From Pseudomonas sp. IAC-BECa141 (GTDB lineage Bacteria; Pseudomonadota; Gammaproteobacteria; Pseudomonadales; Pseudomonadaceae): 64,000 bases of DNA. A program made the translations under genes and the position numbers. This document shows, in pieces, positions 37,543-46,855 of the stretch (its first letter is position 1; the number at the start of each line of letters is the position of its first letter). The stretch lies in the NCBI RefSeq assembly GCF_020544405.1, contig NZ_CP065410.1, positions 1,736,001-1,800,000 of the forward strand, read 5' to 3'. The notes beneath the pieces were generated by a model. That model had not been told where the DNA came from, ran no database searches, and saw only the letters and a list, made by a program, of their open reading frames with translations.

Positions 37543-38367
37543 TTATTCCATTTTTTTGAATAACGGATTACCGCACCGCGAACAGAATGCGGCGCTGCTT
37601 TCATGGCTCTTTTTCTGGCAAACCGGGCAGTCGTGTTGCAACTGTTCACCACGCATCGCATTGGCCAGTTCAGCGGTGAAGATTCCGGTGGGCACTGCGA
37701 TGATCGAGTAACCGGTGATCATCACCAGCGATGAAATCACCTGCCCCAATGGCGTCTTCGGCACGATGTCACCGAAACCGACGGTGGTCAGGGTCACGAT
37801 AGCCCAATAGATACCCTTGGGGATGCTGGTGAAACCGTGCTCCGGGCCTTCGATCACGTACATCAAGGTGCCGAAGACCGTTACGAGTGTGCAGACGCTC
37901 ACCAGAAACACCACAATCTTCTGCTTGCTGCCGCGCAGCGCCGACATCAGGTAGTTGGCTTGTTTGAGGTAGGGACTGAGTTTGAGGACTCGGAAAATTC
38001 GCAGCATCCGGATGATCCGGATAATCAGCAGGTACTGCGCATCGCTGTAGTAGAGCGCGAGGATGCCCGGCACGATCGCCAGCAGGTCCACCAGTCCATA
38101 AAAACTGAATGCATAGCGCAGAGGTTTGGGCGAGCAGTACAGACGCAGAATGTACTCGCCGGCAAAGATGATGGTGAACCCCCACTCGATATATGCCAGC
38201 ACGTCGGCGTAATTGCGGTGAACGCTGTCGATGCTGTCGAGCATCACGATCACCAGGCTGGCAAGAATGATCAGCAGCAGGATGCCGTCAAAACGTCGCC
38301 CGGCGGGGGTGTCGCTCTGGAAAATCATGACGTAAAGCTGTTCACGCCAGTGCTTGTTACTGTCCAT
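37543..38367 (-). CDS. Voltage-gated-type potassium channel with C-terminal zinc ribbon
   Basis: Predicted 274 aa from ATG 38367; a TTG six codons upstream is possible. Six transmembrane segments are visible. S4 carries regularly spaced arginines (IIRIIRMLRIFRVLK), the usual voltage sensor. The selectivity filter TTVGFGD lies at about residue 193-199. After S6 a cytoplasmic tail carries two Cys pairs (CPVC and CSRC, about 15 residues apart) that form a probable zinc ribbon. The channel core matches bacterial Kv-type channels; the tail is unusual for them. Confidence 0.9.
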   Translation of the reverse strand: MDSNKHWREQLYVMIFQSDTPAGRRFDGILLLIILASLVIVMLDSIDSVHRNYADVLAYIEWGFTIIFAGEYILRLYCSPKPLRYAFSFYGLVDLLAIVPGILALYYSDAQYLLIIRIIRMLRIFRVLKLSPYLKQANYLMSALRGSKQKIVVFLVSVCTLVTVFGTLMYVIEGPEHGFTSIPKGIYWAIVTLTTVGFGDIVPKTPLGQVISSLVMITGYSIIAVPTGIFTAELANAMRGEQLQHDCPVCQKKSHESSAAFCSRCGNPLFKKME

Positions 38368-38388
38368 GGATAACGCCTGAATCAAAGA

Positions 38389-39303
38389 TCAGCGCAGCCT
38401 AGGTTGATTCTCCCCGTCAGCGCAAGGCGCGACGTTGATCTGCGGTTGGTGCATCAGGCGAATGCCGGTGCGCAGCAACCAGCAGGCGAGAATGAACGGT
38501 GCCGTGAGAGTCGCCAGACCCAGGGCACTGAACAGCGGCGTCAGCAGCAGCGCCAGACCAATGCCCAACAGCGGCAGCCAGGGTTGCTGGCGCTGGGCGC
38601 TGAAGGCGAGGGCGGCGAGCACAGCGTTGTAACCCCCCAGGCCCAACAGCGCGACCTGGCTGTCGTGGTGCAACAGGCTGGAACCCAGGCCGATCGCCGA
38701 CGCCAGCAGCGCCCAGGCAAAGGCCCGGCGATCGGCGATCAGCAAACCGGCGGCGATCAATCCACCGGCCAACGGATGGTCGAGGAACATCACCTGACCG
38801 AAGCTTTTCAGCGCGGCGCCGAGCAGGTTCGCGGTATTCATCTCAAGCGCCGGAGCTGGCGTCGAAGGCTCGGCGAAACACAGGAACACCCAGCTCAACA
38901 ATACGAACGGCGCAGTGTAGGCGGGCAGGTACTCGGTGAGGCGTGCGCGCTTGAGCCACTGCTGCGTGATCATCGCGCTCAGGCCACCGGCCGCCAGAAT
39001 CAGCGGTGGCAGCATCGGCGACCAAGGGAAATACAGGCTCAGCAAAAGGCCGACCAGTACGCCGTTGTAGCTGAACAGTCCGGCCTGACGATCAGCCTTG
39101 GCGTAGTTGCGCCGTTGCGCGGTGAGCAACCCGGCGACCGCGCCGAGCAGCGCGCCGGCAAACAGCACCGGCGCGGTGAATAGAATGGCCAAAAGGCACA
39201 GCAGGCCGCACAGCGGATGACGCTGGAGGAAGATCTGACTGAAACCGTTGAGCAAAGCCTCGGCCCAGTCAGGGCAGTGGGTGTTGAAATGATTGGCAGG
39301 CAT
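38389..39303 (-). CDS. Urea transporter (UT family)
   Basis: Predicted 304 aa. About 8-10 hydrophobic segments are present. The family features include LFSYNGVLVGLLLSLYFPW and the related second-half motif ALLGLGGYNAVLAALAFSA; the two inverted halves form the urea pore. Urea permeation down a gradient is the known role of the family. It is 21 bases upstream of the potassium channel gene on the same strand and lies next to the glyoxylate pathway genes. Confidence 0.88.
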   Translation of the reverse strand: MPANHFNTHCPDWAEALLNGFSQIFLQRHPLCGLLCLLAILFTAPVLFAGALLGAVAGLLTAQRRNYAKADRQAGLFSYNGVLVGLLLSLYFPWSPMLPPLILAAGGLSAMITQQWLKRARLTEYLPAYTAPFVLLSWVFLCFAEPSTPAPALEMNTANLLGAALKSFGQVMFLDHPLAGGLIAAGLLIADRRAFAWALLASAIGLGSSLLHHDSQVALLGLGGYNAVLAALAFSAQRQQPWLPLLGIGLALLLTPLFSALGLATLTAPFILACWLLRTGIRLMHQPQINVAPCADGENQPRLR

Positions 39304-39321
39304 GGCAGGTCATTCGGTACT

Positions 39322-39443
39322 GATCGTTCCCACGTCGAGGCGTCGAACCGTCTGCGTGGGAATGCCTCAAAGGACGCTCTGCGTCTGCTCTTGGGACGCA
39401 GAGCGCCCCGGGCCGCATTCCCACGCGGAGCGTGGGAACGATC
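39322..39443. repeat. Nested palindromic repeat, copy 1
   Basis: The outer arms are GATCGTTCCCAC and GTGGGAACGATC. An inner palindrome is built from GGACGCTCTGCGTC and GGACGCAGAGCG. A second copy lies at 44043-44148. I recognise this as a dispersed Pseudomonas repeat distinct from REP. The left outer arm of this copy is partly degraded. Confidence 0.8.
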
Positions 39444-39454
39444 TTGGTCAGTGG

Positions 39455-40870
39455 TTAAATCAATGTTTCGATCCGCAGCGAATTAGTCGACCCCGGCTGC
39501 CCGAACGGCACACCCGCGGTGATCAGCAACGTATCGCCACGCTCGGCCATTCCTTGAGCCTGAGCGATTTCCAGCGCGGTCGAGCACACCTCATCCACCT
39601 GACGCAGGCGATCATTGACCACCGAGTGAATGCCCCACGCCACGCTCAAGCGGCGAGCGGTCTGCAGGTTCGGCGTCAGGTTGAGGATCGGCGCTTTCGG
39701 CCGTTCCCGTGCCGCACGCAGACTCGATGCACCGGATTCGCTGTAGTTGACCAGCACCGCCACCGGCAGCACGTTGCTGATGCGGCGGATCGCACAGCTG
39801 ATCGCATCGGACACGGTCGCTTCGGCTTTCGGCCGGCTGACGTCGAGTTGGGTCTGGTAATCCGGACCGTTCTCGACCTGGCGGATGATCTTGCTCATCA
39901 TCTGCACGGCTTCCAGCGGGTACTCGCCGGACGCCGTTTCTGCCGACAGCATCACCGCATCGGCGCCTTCGGCCACGGCGTTGGCCACGTCGGTGACTTC
40001 GGCGCGGGTCGGGGCCGGGGAGAAGCGCATCGACTCAAGCATCTGCGTCGCCACCACCACCGGTTTGCCGAGCTGGCGGCAGGTGGTGATGATGTTCTTC
40101 TGGATCTGCGGCACGCTCTCGGCCGGCACCTCCACGCCCAGGTCACCGCGAGCCACCATGATCGCGTCGCTCAGTTCGGCGATCTCGCGCAGTTGCTCGA
40201 CGGCCGACGGCTTCTCGATTTTTGCCATCAGGAACGCCTTGTCGCCGATCAGGGCGCGGGCTTCGCGGATGTCTTCAGGACGTTGCACGAACGACAGCGC
40301 GACCCAGTCCACACCCAGCTCCAGACCAAAGCTCAGGTCGCGACGATCCTTGGTGGTCAGCGGGCTCAGGTCGAGCACCGCTTGCGGCACGTTCACGCCT
40401 TTGCGGTCCGACAGCTCGCCGCCGTTGAGCACAGTGGTGTCGATCGCATCGCTGTATTTGGTGACGACCCGCAGACGCAGTTTGCCGTCATCGAGCAGCA
40501 GGTCCATCCCGGCTTCCAGTGCCGCGATGATCTCCGGATGCGGCAGATTCACCCGGCGTTCGTCGCCCGGTGTCGCGTCCAGATCGAGGCGGAAGGCCTG
40601 ACCGCGATGCAACTGAACCTTGCCGTCAGCGAACTTGCCGACCCGCAGTTTCGGCCCTTGCAGATCCATCAGGATGCCGAGCGGATAGTTGAGCTGGCGC
40701 TCGACTTCGCGGATCCACTGATAGCGCTTGGCGTGGTCGGCGTGATCGCCGTGGCTGAAGTTGAGGCGGAAGATGTTGACCCCGGCCTCGACCAGCTCGC
40801 GGATGTCTTCGATGCCGTCGACGGCAGGCCCGAGGGTGGCGAGGATTTTGACCTTTTTGTCAGGCGTCAT
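39455..40870 (-). CDS. pyk: Pyruvate kinase
   Basis: Predicted 471 aa. Pyruvate kinase converts phosphoenolpyruvate and ADP to pyruvate and ATP. The family signatures FRLNFSHGDHADH near the start, the catalytic loop FLMAKIEKPSAV, and MVARGDLGVEVP (metal and substrate binding) are intact. The C-terminal regulatory domain is present. It overlaps the upstream glycerate 2-kinase gene by four bases, so in this operon it completes the route from glycerate to pyruvate. Confidence 0.95.
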   Translation of the reverse strand: MTPDKKVKILATLGPAVDGIEDIRELVEAGVNIFRLNFSHGDHADHAKRYQWIREVERQLNYPLGILMDLQGPKLRVGKFADGKVQLHRGQAFRLDLDATPGDERRVNLPHPEIIAALEAGMDLLLDDGKLRLRVVTKYSDAIDTTVLNGGELSDRKGVNVPQAVLDLSPLTTKDRRDLSFGLELGVDWVALSFVQRPEDIREARALIGDKAFLMAKIEKPSAVEQLREIAELSDAIMVARGDLGVEVPAESVPQIQKNIITTCRQLGKPVVVATQMLESMRFSPAPTRAEVTDVANAVAEGADAVMLSAETASGEYPLEAVQMMSKIIRQVENGPDYQTQLDVSRPKAEATVSDAISCAIRRISNVLPVAVLVNYSESGASSLRAARERPKAPILNLTPNLQTARRLSVAWGIHSVVNDRLRQVDEVCSTALEIAQAQGMAERGDTLLITAGVPFGQPGSTNSLRIETLI

Positions 40871-42141
40871 GATTTGGAACTCTCGAGGATCAGAATGGCG
40901 CGGAAGTCGTTGACATTGGTGCGGGTCGGCTCGGTGACGATCAGCGCATCGAGCGCCGCGAAGTAACCGTAACCGTTGTTGTTATCCAGCTCGTCGCTGG
41001 CGCTCAGACCCAGGGCGGCGGCGCGGGCGTAGCTGTCCGGGGTCATGATCGCGCCGGCGTTGTCTTCCGAGCCATCGATGCCGTCGGTGTCACCGGCCAG
41101 CGCATAGACGCCGGGCTGGCCCTTGAGGCTGTCGGTGAGGCTGAGGAGGAATTCGGCGTTGCGTCCGCCACGGCCATTGCCGCGCACGGTCACGGTGGTT
41201 TCGCCGCCGGACAGGATCACGCACGGCGCTGCCAATGGCTGGCCGTGATGAATGATCTGGCGTGCGATGCCGGCATGGACTTTCGCCACTTCGCGGGATT
41301 CGCCTTCCAGGTCGCCAAGGATCAGCGTGCTGAAACCGGCCTGACGGCATTTCACCGCCGCCGCATCGAGCGATTGCTGAGGGCGGGCGATCAGCTGGAA
41401 GTGACTGCGGGCCAGGCTCGGATCGCCGGGTTTGACGGTTTCCGATTCCGGGCTTTGCAGCCAGGTGCGCACGGAGGCCGGAATCTCGATGCCGTAGCGC
41501 TTGATGATCGCCAGCGCTTCGGCGCTGGTGCTCGGGTCGGCCACGGTCGGGCCGGAGGCGATGACCGTGGCGAGGTCGCCCGGTACATCGGAAATCGCGT
41601 AGGTATAAACAGTCGCCGGCCAGCAGGCTTTGCCCAGCCGTCCGCCCTTGATCGCCGAGAGGTGCTTGCGCACGCAGTTCATCTCGCCGATGGTCGCGCC
41701 GGATTTGAGCAGGGCTTTGTTGATCGACTGCTTGTCGGCCAGGGTGATGCCTTCGGCCGGCAGCGCCAGCAGGGCAGAGCCACCGCCGGACAACAGGAAG
41801 ATCACGCGGTCGTCTTCGGTCAGGTTGCTGACCAGTTCCAGCACCCGTTTGGCCACGGCCAGACCGGCAGCGTCCGGCACCGGGTGCGCGGCTTCGACCA
41901 CTTCGATTTTTTCGCACGGGGCGCCGTGACCGTAACGGGTCACCACAAGGCCCGAGACTTCACCTTCCCAGCAGCGCTCGACCACTTGCGCCATGGCAGC
42001 GGCAGCCTTGCCGGCGCCGATGACAATCACGCGACCTGTGCGATCGGCCGGCAGATGAGCTTCGAGGACCTGGTTCGGATGGGCCGCGTCGATGGCTGTG
42101 GCAAACAGCTCGCGCAGCAGTTGTTGCGGATCGACCGACAT
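40867..42141 (-). CDS. ttuD: Glycerate 2-kinase / hydroxypyruvate reductase TtuD (MOFRL family)
   Basis: Predicted 424 aa. The family phosphorylates glycerate to 2-phosphoglycerate and is often annotated as hydroxypyruvate reductase. The N-terminal domain has RVIVIGAGKAAAAMAQ; a central glycine-rich motif FLLSGGGSALLALP and the C-terminal MOFRL part (GRGGRNAEFLLSL) are intact. It lies between glxR and pyk. A REP pair separates it from glxR, while it overlaps pyk by four bases. The order fits glyoxylate use through glycerate. Confidence 0.92.
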   Translation of the reverse strand: MSVDPQQLLRELFATAIDAAHPNQVLEAHLPADRTGRVIVIGAGKAAAAMAQVVERCWEGEVSGLVVTRYGHGAPCEKIEVVEAAHPVPDAAGLAVAKRVLELVSNLTEDDRVIFLLSGGGSALLALPAEGITLADKQSINKALLKSGATIGEMNCVRKHLSAIKGGRLGKACWPATVYTYAISDVPGDLATVIASGPTVADPSTSAEALAIIKRYGIEIPASVRTWLQSPESETVKPGDPSLARSHFQLIARPQQSLDAAAVKCRQAGFSTLILGDLEGESREVAKVHAGIARQIIHHGQPLAAPCVILSGGETTVTVRGNGRGGRNAEFLLSLTDSLKGQPGVYALAGDTDGIDGSEDNAGAIMTPDSYARAAALGLSASDELDNNNGYGYFAALDALIVTEPTRTNVNDFRAILILESSKS

Positions 42142-42187
42142 GGCGGGCTCCCGGAATTCTTGTTATTGGGATAGAGCGCTACAGGAT

Positions 42188-42280
42188 CTGCGGGAGCGAG
42201 CTTGCTCGCGAAGGCGGTGGATCAGTCAATATCCATGTCGACTGACAGACCCAATTCGCGAGCAAGCTCGCTCCCACAGG
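42188..42280. repeat. REP pair (REPIN) between ttuD and glxR
   Basis: Inverted REP copies lie at 42188-42214 and 42253-42280. They sit inside the glyoxylate operon, where an mRNA hairpin could change the amount of downstream ttuD-pyk message. Confidence 0.9.
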
Positions 42281-42302
42281 TTTCAAACGTTGCAGCAGAG
42301 AC

Positions 42303-43196
42303 TTACTTCTTGTCGCGAATCGAGAAGTTGGCCATGTGTTCCAGGCCCTTGATCAGCGCCGAGTGGTCCCAGTTGCTGCCACCGATGGCCGCGCAGGTGC
42401 TGAACACTTGCTGGGCGTTGGCGGTGTTTGGCAGATTGATGCTCAGCTCCTTGGCGCCTTGCAGGGCCAGGTTCAGGTCCTTCTGGTGCAGGCTGATGCG
42501 GAAGCCCGGATCGAAGGTGCCCTTGATCATGCGCTCGCCGTGCACTTCGAGGATCTTCGAAGAGGCGAAACCGCCCATAAGCGCTTCACGCACCTTGGCC
42601 GGATCGGCACCGTTTTTCGAAGCGAACAGCAGGGCTTCGGCGACGGCCTGAATGTTCAACGCAACGATGATCTGGTTCGCCACTTTCGCGGTCTGACCGT
42701 CGCCATTGCCACCGACCAGGGTGATGTTCTTGCCCATGGCCTGGAACAGCGGCAGTGCGCGTTCGAAGGCATCGGCGTCGCCACCGACCATGATGCTCAG
42801 GGTCGCAGCCTTGGCGCCGACTTCACCACCGGACACCGGGGCGTCGAGGTATTGTGCGCCTTTCTCGTTGATCTTCGCGGCGAAAGCCTTGGTGGCGGTC
42901 GGCGAGATCGAGCTCATGTCGATCACGACCTTGCCTTTGCCGATGCCGGCCGCAACGCCGTCGGCGCGGAACAGCACGTCTTCGACCTGCGGGGTATCCG
43001 GCACCATGACGATGATGAATTCGGCTTCCTGGGCCACTTCTTTCGGGTTGGCCAGAGCGACGGCGCCATTAGCGACCAGGTCGTCAGGGGCCGCGTCGTG
43101 GTGCGCCGACAGGAACAGGCTGTGACCGGCTTTCTGCAGGTTCGCCGCCATTGGGTGGCCCATGATGCCGGTGCCGATGAATCCGATTTTAGCCAT
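42303..43196 (-). CDS. glxR: Tartronate semialdehyde reductase
   Basis: Predicted 297 aa. The enzyme reduces tartronate semialdehyde to glycerate with NAD(P)H. The N-terminal Rossmann motif GFIGTGIMGHPMAANL, the family substrate motif DAPVSGGEVGAKAATL, and the catalytic Lys in GNGDGQTAKVANQI are all present. Length is normal. It lies 43 bases downstream of hyi, consistent with the gcl-hyi-glxR order known from other bacteria. Confidence 0.95.
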   Translation of the reverse strand: MAKIGFIGTGIMGHPMAANLQKAGHSLFLSAHHDAAPDDLVANGAVALANPKEVAQEAEFIIVMVPDTPQVEDVLFRADGVAAGIGKGKVVIDMSSISPTATKAFAAKINEKGAQYLDAPVSGGEVGAKAATLSIMVGGDADAFERALPLFQAMGKNITLVGGNGDGQTAKVANQIIVALNIQAVAEALLFASKNGADPAKVREALMGGFASSKILEVHGERMIKGTFDPGFRISLHQKDLNLALQGAKELSINLPNTANAQQVFSTCAAIGGSNWDHSALIKGLEHMANFSIRDKK

Positions 43197-43239
43197 GAGA
43201 AAATCCTCTTGTTTTTGTCTTGCTCAAGCAAATAGGGGG

Positions 43240-44022
43240 TCAGATCGCGTTGTGGGTCTTCAGCCAGCCGAGGCCTGCTTCAGTGGTGGTCAGCGGTTTG
43301 TACTCGCAGCCGACCCAGCCCTGATAACCGATGCGATCGAGGTGTTCGAACAGGAAGCGGTAGTTGATCTCGCCAGTGCCCGGCTCGTTGCGGCCCGGGT
43401 TGTCGGCCAACTGCACATGGTTGATCTCGCCCAGGTGCGATTGCAGGGTGCGGGCCAGATCGCCTTCCATGATTTGCATGTGATAGATGTCGTATTGCAG
43501 GAACAGATTGGCGCTGCCGACCTGCTCGCGAATCGACAGGGCCTGCGCCGTGTTGTTCAGGTAGAAGCCCGGGATGTCGCGGGTGTTGATCGCTTCCATC
43601 ACCAGTTTGATGCCGGCGGCTTGCAGCTTGTCGGCGGCGTATTTGAGGTTGGCGACGAAGGTCTTTTCAACGGTGGCGTCGTCCACGCCCTGCGGGCGGA
43701 TGCCGGCCAGGCAGTTGACCTGGGTATTGCCCAGGACCTGTGCGTAGGCGATGGCCAGATCGACCCCGGCGCGGAACTCTTCGACCCGGTCCGGCAGGCA
43801 CGCGATACCGCGCTCGCCCTTGGCCCAGTCACCCGCCGGCAGGTTGAACAGCACTTGGGTCAGACCGTTGGCGTCGAGTTTGGCCTTGATCTCGGCAGAG
43901 CTGAAATCGTACGGGAACAGGTACTCGACACCGCTGAAGCCGGCCTTGGCGGCGGCATCGAAACGGGCAAGGAAATCCTGTTCGGTGAACAGCATGGACA
44001 GGTTGGCTGCGAAACGCGGCAT
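43240..44022 (-). CDS. hyi: Hydroxypyruvate isomerase
   Basis: Predicted 260 aa. Hyi interconverts hydroxypyruvate and tartronate semialdehyde. It has a TIM-barrel fold with the family segments MLFTEQDFLARFDAAAKAGF, NTQVNCLAGIR and the metal-binding-type stretch LFLQYDIYHMQIMEGD. Start MPRFAANLSM matches the family and has GGGAG upstream. It is separated from gcl by a nested palindromic repeat but reads in the same direction. Confidence 0.94.
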   Translation of the reverse strand: MPRFAANLSMLFTEQDFLARFDAAAKAGFSGVEYLFPYDFSSAEIKAKLDANGLTQVLFNLPAGDWAKGERGIACLPDRVEEFRAGVDLAIAYAQVLGNTQVNCLAGIRPQGVDDATVEKTFVANLKYAADKLQAAGIKLVMEAINTRDIPGFYLNNTAQALSIREQVGSANLFLQYDIYHMQIMEGDLARTLQSHLGEINHVQLADNPGRNEPGTGEINYRFLFEHLDRIGYQGWVGCEYKPLTTTEAGLGWLKTHNAI

Positions 44023-44042
44023 GGTGGTCTCCCGTTCTAGAT

Positions 44043-44148
44043 TCTCGTTCCCACGCTCTGCGTGGGAATGCCTCTATGGACGCTCTGCGTCCGCTTTGGG
44101 ACGCGGAGCGTCCCTGGCTGCATTCCCACGCAAAGCGTGGGAACGATC
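44043..44148. repeat. Nested palindromic repeat, copy 2
   Basis: The outer arms (CGTTCCCACGCTCTGCGTGG and its near complement at the right end) and an inner GGACGCTCTGCGTCC/GGGACGCGGAGCGTCCC palindrome make a long two-level hairpin. It matches the repeat at 39322-39443 and lies between gcl and hyi. Confidence 0.85.
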
Positions 44149-44160
44149 AAGCAAAAGCAA

Positions 44161-45936
44161 TCAATCGAGCAGCGAAATCGCGGTAGGCGCATCGTTGCCG
44201 ACCAGCGCCAGGTCTTCGAATTCGTTGACGGCGTTGATCTCGGTGCCCATGGAGATGTTGGTCACACGCTCCAGAATGATCTCGACGATCACCGGCACCT
44301 TGAACTCTTCGATCAGCTCTTCGGCCTTGCGCAGGGCAGGGGCGATGTCAGCCGGTTCGAACACACGCAGTGCCTTGCAGCCCAGGCCTTCGGCGACTGC
44401 GACGTGGTCGACACCGTAACCGTTGAGTTCCGGCGCGTTCAGGTTATCGAAGGACAGCTGCACGCAGTAGTCCATTTCGAACCCGCGCTGGGCCTGACGG
44501 ATCAGCCCCAGGTACGAGTTGTTCACCACGACGTGGATGTACGGCAGATTGAACTGAGCGCCGACCGCCAGTTCTTCGATCATGAACTGGAAGTCATAGT
44601 CCCCCGACAGGGCCACGACTTTCCGGTTCGGATCGGCCTTCACCACACCCAGCGCTGCCGGAATGGTCCAGCCCAACGGGCCGGCCTGGCCGCAGTTGAT
44701 CCAGTGACGCGGCTTGTAGACGTGCAGGAACTGCGCGCCGGCAATCTGCGACAGACCAATGGTGCTGACGTAGCAGGTGTCTTTGCCGAACACCTGGTTC
44801 ATTTCTTCGTAAACGCGCTGCGGTTTGACCGGCACGTTGTCGAAGTGGGTCTTGCGTTGCAGGCTGGACTTGCGCTGCTGGCAGTCCTGCAGCCATGCGC
44901 TGCGGTTTTTCAACTTGCCGGCGGCTTGCCATTCACGGGCGACTTCGATGAACACGGTCAGCGCGGCAGCGGCGTCGGACACGATGCCCAGGTCCGGGGT
45001 GAACACGCGGCCGATCTGGGTCGGTTCGATGTCGACGTGAATGAACTTGCGGCCTTCGGTGTAAACGTCGACCGAGCCGGTGTGACGGTTGGCCCAGCGG
45101 TTGCCGACGCCCAGTACCACATCGGATTTGAGCAGGGTGGCGTTGCCGTAGCGGTGCGAAGTCTGCAGACCGACCATGCCGACCATCAGCGGGTGATCGT
45201 CCGGGATGGTGCCCCAGCCCATCAGGGTCGGGATGACTGGAATACCTGTCAGCTCGGCGAACTCGACCAGCAGCTCGCTGGCGTCAGCGTTGATGATGCC
45301 GCCACCGGCGACCAGCAACGGACGTTCGGCCTGATCCAGCATCGCCAGGGCTTTTTCGACTTGCACGCGGGTCGCGCTCGGCTTGGCCAGCGGCAGTGGC
45401 TGATAGGCGTCGATGTCGAATTCGATTTCAGCCATCTGCACGTCGAACGGCAGGTCAATCAGCACCGGGCCCGGACGGCCGGAACGCATTTCATAGAAGG
45501 CTTTCTGGAAGGCGTAAGGCACTTGGCCCGGCTCCAGAACAGTGGTCGCCCACTTGGTCACCGGCTTGACGATGCTGGTGATGTCGACGGCCTGGAAGTC
45601 TTCCTTGTGCATACGGGCGCGGGGTGCCTGGCCGGTAATGCAGAGGATCGGGATCGAGTCTGCGGAGGCGCTGTACAGACCGGTGACCATGTCGGTACCG
45701 GCCGGGCCGGAAGTGCCGATGCACACGCCGATGTTGCCGGCCTTGGTGCGGGTGTAGCCCTCGGCCATGTGCGAGGCGCCTTCAACGTGGCGAGCGAGGA
45801 CGTGATCGATGCCACCGACTTTCTTCAGGGCGGAATACAGCGGGTTGATCGCAGCACCCGGAATGCCAAAAGCGGTATCGACCCCTTCACGGCGCATCAC
45901 CAGAACGGCGGCTTCGATTGCTCTCATTTTGCTCAT
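44161..45936 (-). CDS. gcl: Glyoxylate carboligase
   Basis: Predicted 591 aa. Gcl joins two glyoxylates into tartronate semialdehyde and CO2 using thiamine diphosphate. The start [20 protein letters not shown] was chosen by family match; the frame is open 27 codons further. Val51 in [13 protein letters not shown] replaces the Glu found in most related enzymes, which is the known hallmark of Gcl. The ThDP motif begins at [13 protein letters not shown]. It is the promoter-proximal gene of the leftward glyoxylate operon. Confidence 0.97.
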   Translation of the reverse strand: MSKMRAIEAAVLVMRREGVDTAFGIPGAAINPLYSALKKVGGIDHVLARHVEGASHMAEGYTRTKAGNIGVCIGTSGPAGTDMVTGLYSASADSIPILCITGQAPRARMHKEDFQAVDITSIVKPVTKWATTVLEPGQVPYAFQKAFYEMRSGRPGPVLIDLPFDVQMAEIEFDIDAYQPLPLAKPSATRVQVEKALAMLDQAERPLLVAGGGIINADASELLVEFAELTGIPVIPTLMGWGTIPDDHPLMVGMVGLQTSHRYGNATLLKSDVVLGVGNRWANRHTGSVDVYTEGRKFIHVDIEPTQIGRVFTPDLGIVSDAAAALTVFIEVAREWQAAGKLKNRSAWLQDCQQRKSSLQRKTHFDNVPVKPQRVYEEMNQVFGKDTCYVSTIGLSQIAGAQFLHVYKPRHWINCGQAGPLGWTIPAALGVVKADPNRKVVALSGDYDFQFMIEELAVGAQFNLPYIHVVVNNSYLGLIRQAQRGFEMDYCVQLSFDNLNAPELNGYGVDHVAVAEGLGCKALRVFEPADIAPALRKAEELIEEFKVPVIVEIILERVTNISMGTEINAVNEFEDLALVGNDAPTAISLLD

Positions 45937-45963
45937 GGTTTTGTGCCTCTTTACGTTTTGTAA

Positions 45964-45973
45964 TTGTATACAA
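45964..45973. promoter_or_regulatory. Operator-like palindrome TTGTATACAA, site 1
   Basis: A perfect 10-base palindrome 28 bases before the gcl start codon. An identical copy lies 138 bases away. Such sites are typical of GntR-family regulators, but no regulator gene lies beside it here. Confidence 0.55.
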
Positions 45974-46101
45974 GTGGCTTTGCGCAGAGTGTATTCACGG
46001 CGGACGGCGCAGGTCAATCCATTTTCTCAAGCACCTGTTTCATTCGTCGGAAGCCGATTCTGCTGTGGCTTTTCGTCGCATGAGGCGCTTTTCGGCGATT
46101 A

Positions 46102-46111
46102 TTGTATACAA
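46102..46111. promoter_or_regulatory. Operator-like palindrome TTGTATACAA, site 2
   Basis: Identical to site 1, located in the middle of the gcl/glcG-like divergent region, about 94 bases before the GlcG-like start. Two sites could bind one regulator controlling both directions. Confidence 0.55.
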
Positions 46112-46204
46112 AAAAATAATTCATTGTGTTCTATTTGTTGCATCGGGCTGCGACGCAAGCGCGCAGCCCAACGACTTTCCCAATAACAAAATGAGGACGG
46201 CACC

Positions 46205-46645
46205 ATGAGCGCTTTAACCTTGAAAGTCGCAGTCAAGCTGGTCAACGAAGCCATCAGTGCAGGGCGGGCCATTTGCGCTGCACCGCTGACCATCGCGGTA
46301 CTGGATACCGGCGGCCATCTGGTCACCCTGCAACGCGAAGACGGCGCCAGCCTGCTGCGTCCGAACATCGCCATCGGCAAAGCCTGGGGCGCCATCGCCC
46401 TGGGCAAGGGCTCACGCCTGCTGGCGCTGGACGCGCAACAACGCCCGGCGTTCATCGCCGCGCTCAACAGCATGGGACAGGGCAGTGTCGTGCCGGCACC
46501 GGGCGGTGTGCTGATTCGTGATCAGGCGGGCAACGTGCTGGGTGCGATCGGCATCAGCGGCGATCTGTCGGACATCGATGAGCAGGTCGCGATCAAGGCC
46601 GTAGAGGCCCTGGACCTGCGGGCGGATGCGGGGGTGGCTGCGTGA
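46205..46645 (+). CDS. GlcG/HbpS-family protein divergent from gcl
   Basis: Predicted 146 aa. The GlcG (DUF336) fold is recognised from LTIAVLDTGGHLVTLQRED, ASLLRPNIAIGKAWGAIALG and PAPGGVLIRDQAGNVLGAIG. Family members occur beside glycolate/glyoxylate genes, but their biochemical role is not settled. GAGGA precedes the ATG. It is read away from gcl, and both share the region with two TTGTATACAA palindromes. A role linked to glyoxylate use is inferred from position. Confidence 0.87.
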   Translation: MSALTLKVAVKLVNEAISAGRAICAAPLTIAVLDTGGHLVTLQREDGASLLRPNIAIGKAWGAIALGKGSRLLALDAQQRPAFIAALNSMGQGSVVPAPGGVLIRDQAGNVLGAIGISGDLSDIDEQVAIKAVEALDLRADAGVAA

Positions 46646-46662
46646 TTTGCGGCGTTTGAACT

Positions 46663-46766
46663 GACGCCATCGCTGACTGGCTCGCTCCCCATTGATTCGA
46701 AGTGTCGGACACAAAATGTCTAACACTGCGAGCCCACTGTGGGAGCGAGCTTGCTCGCGAAGGCGA
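46663..46766. repeat. REP pair left of the RAYT gene, one arm degraded
   Basis: A full REP lies at 46736-46766. The facing copy at 46663-46691 has CTGACTGG in place of part of the core. It lies about 90 bases upstream of the transposase-like gene. Confidence 0.75.
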
Positions 46767-46855
46767 TTCAACAGACACATCCTGCCAAAGTCATCCGCAG
46801 TCTAATTCTGTTCGCGGATCTAACCTTTCAAATCTTCTATTGAAATGGCAACGGA

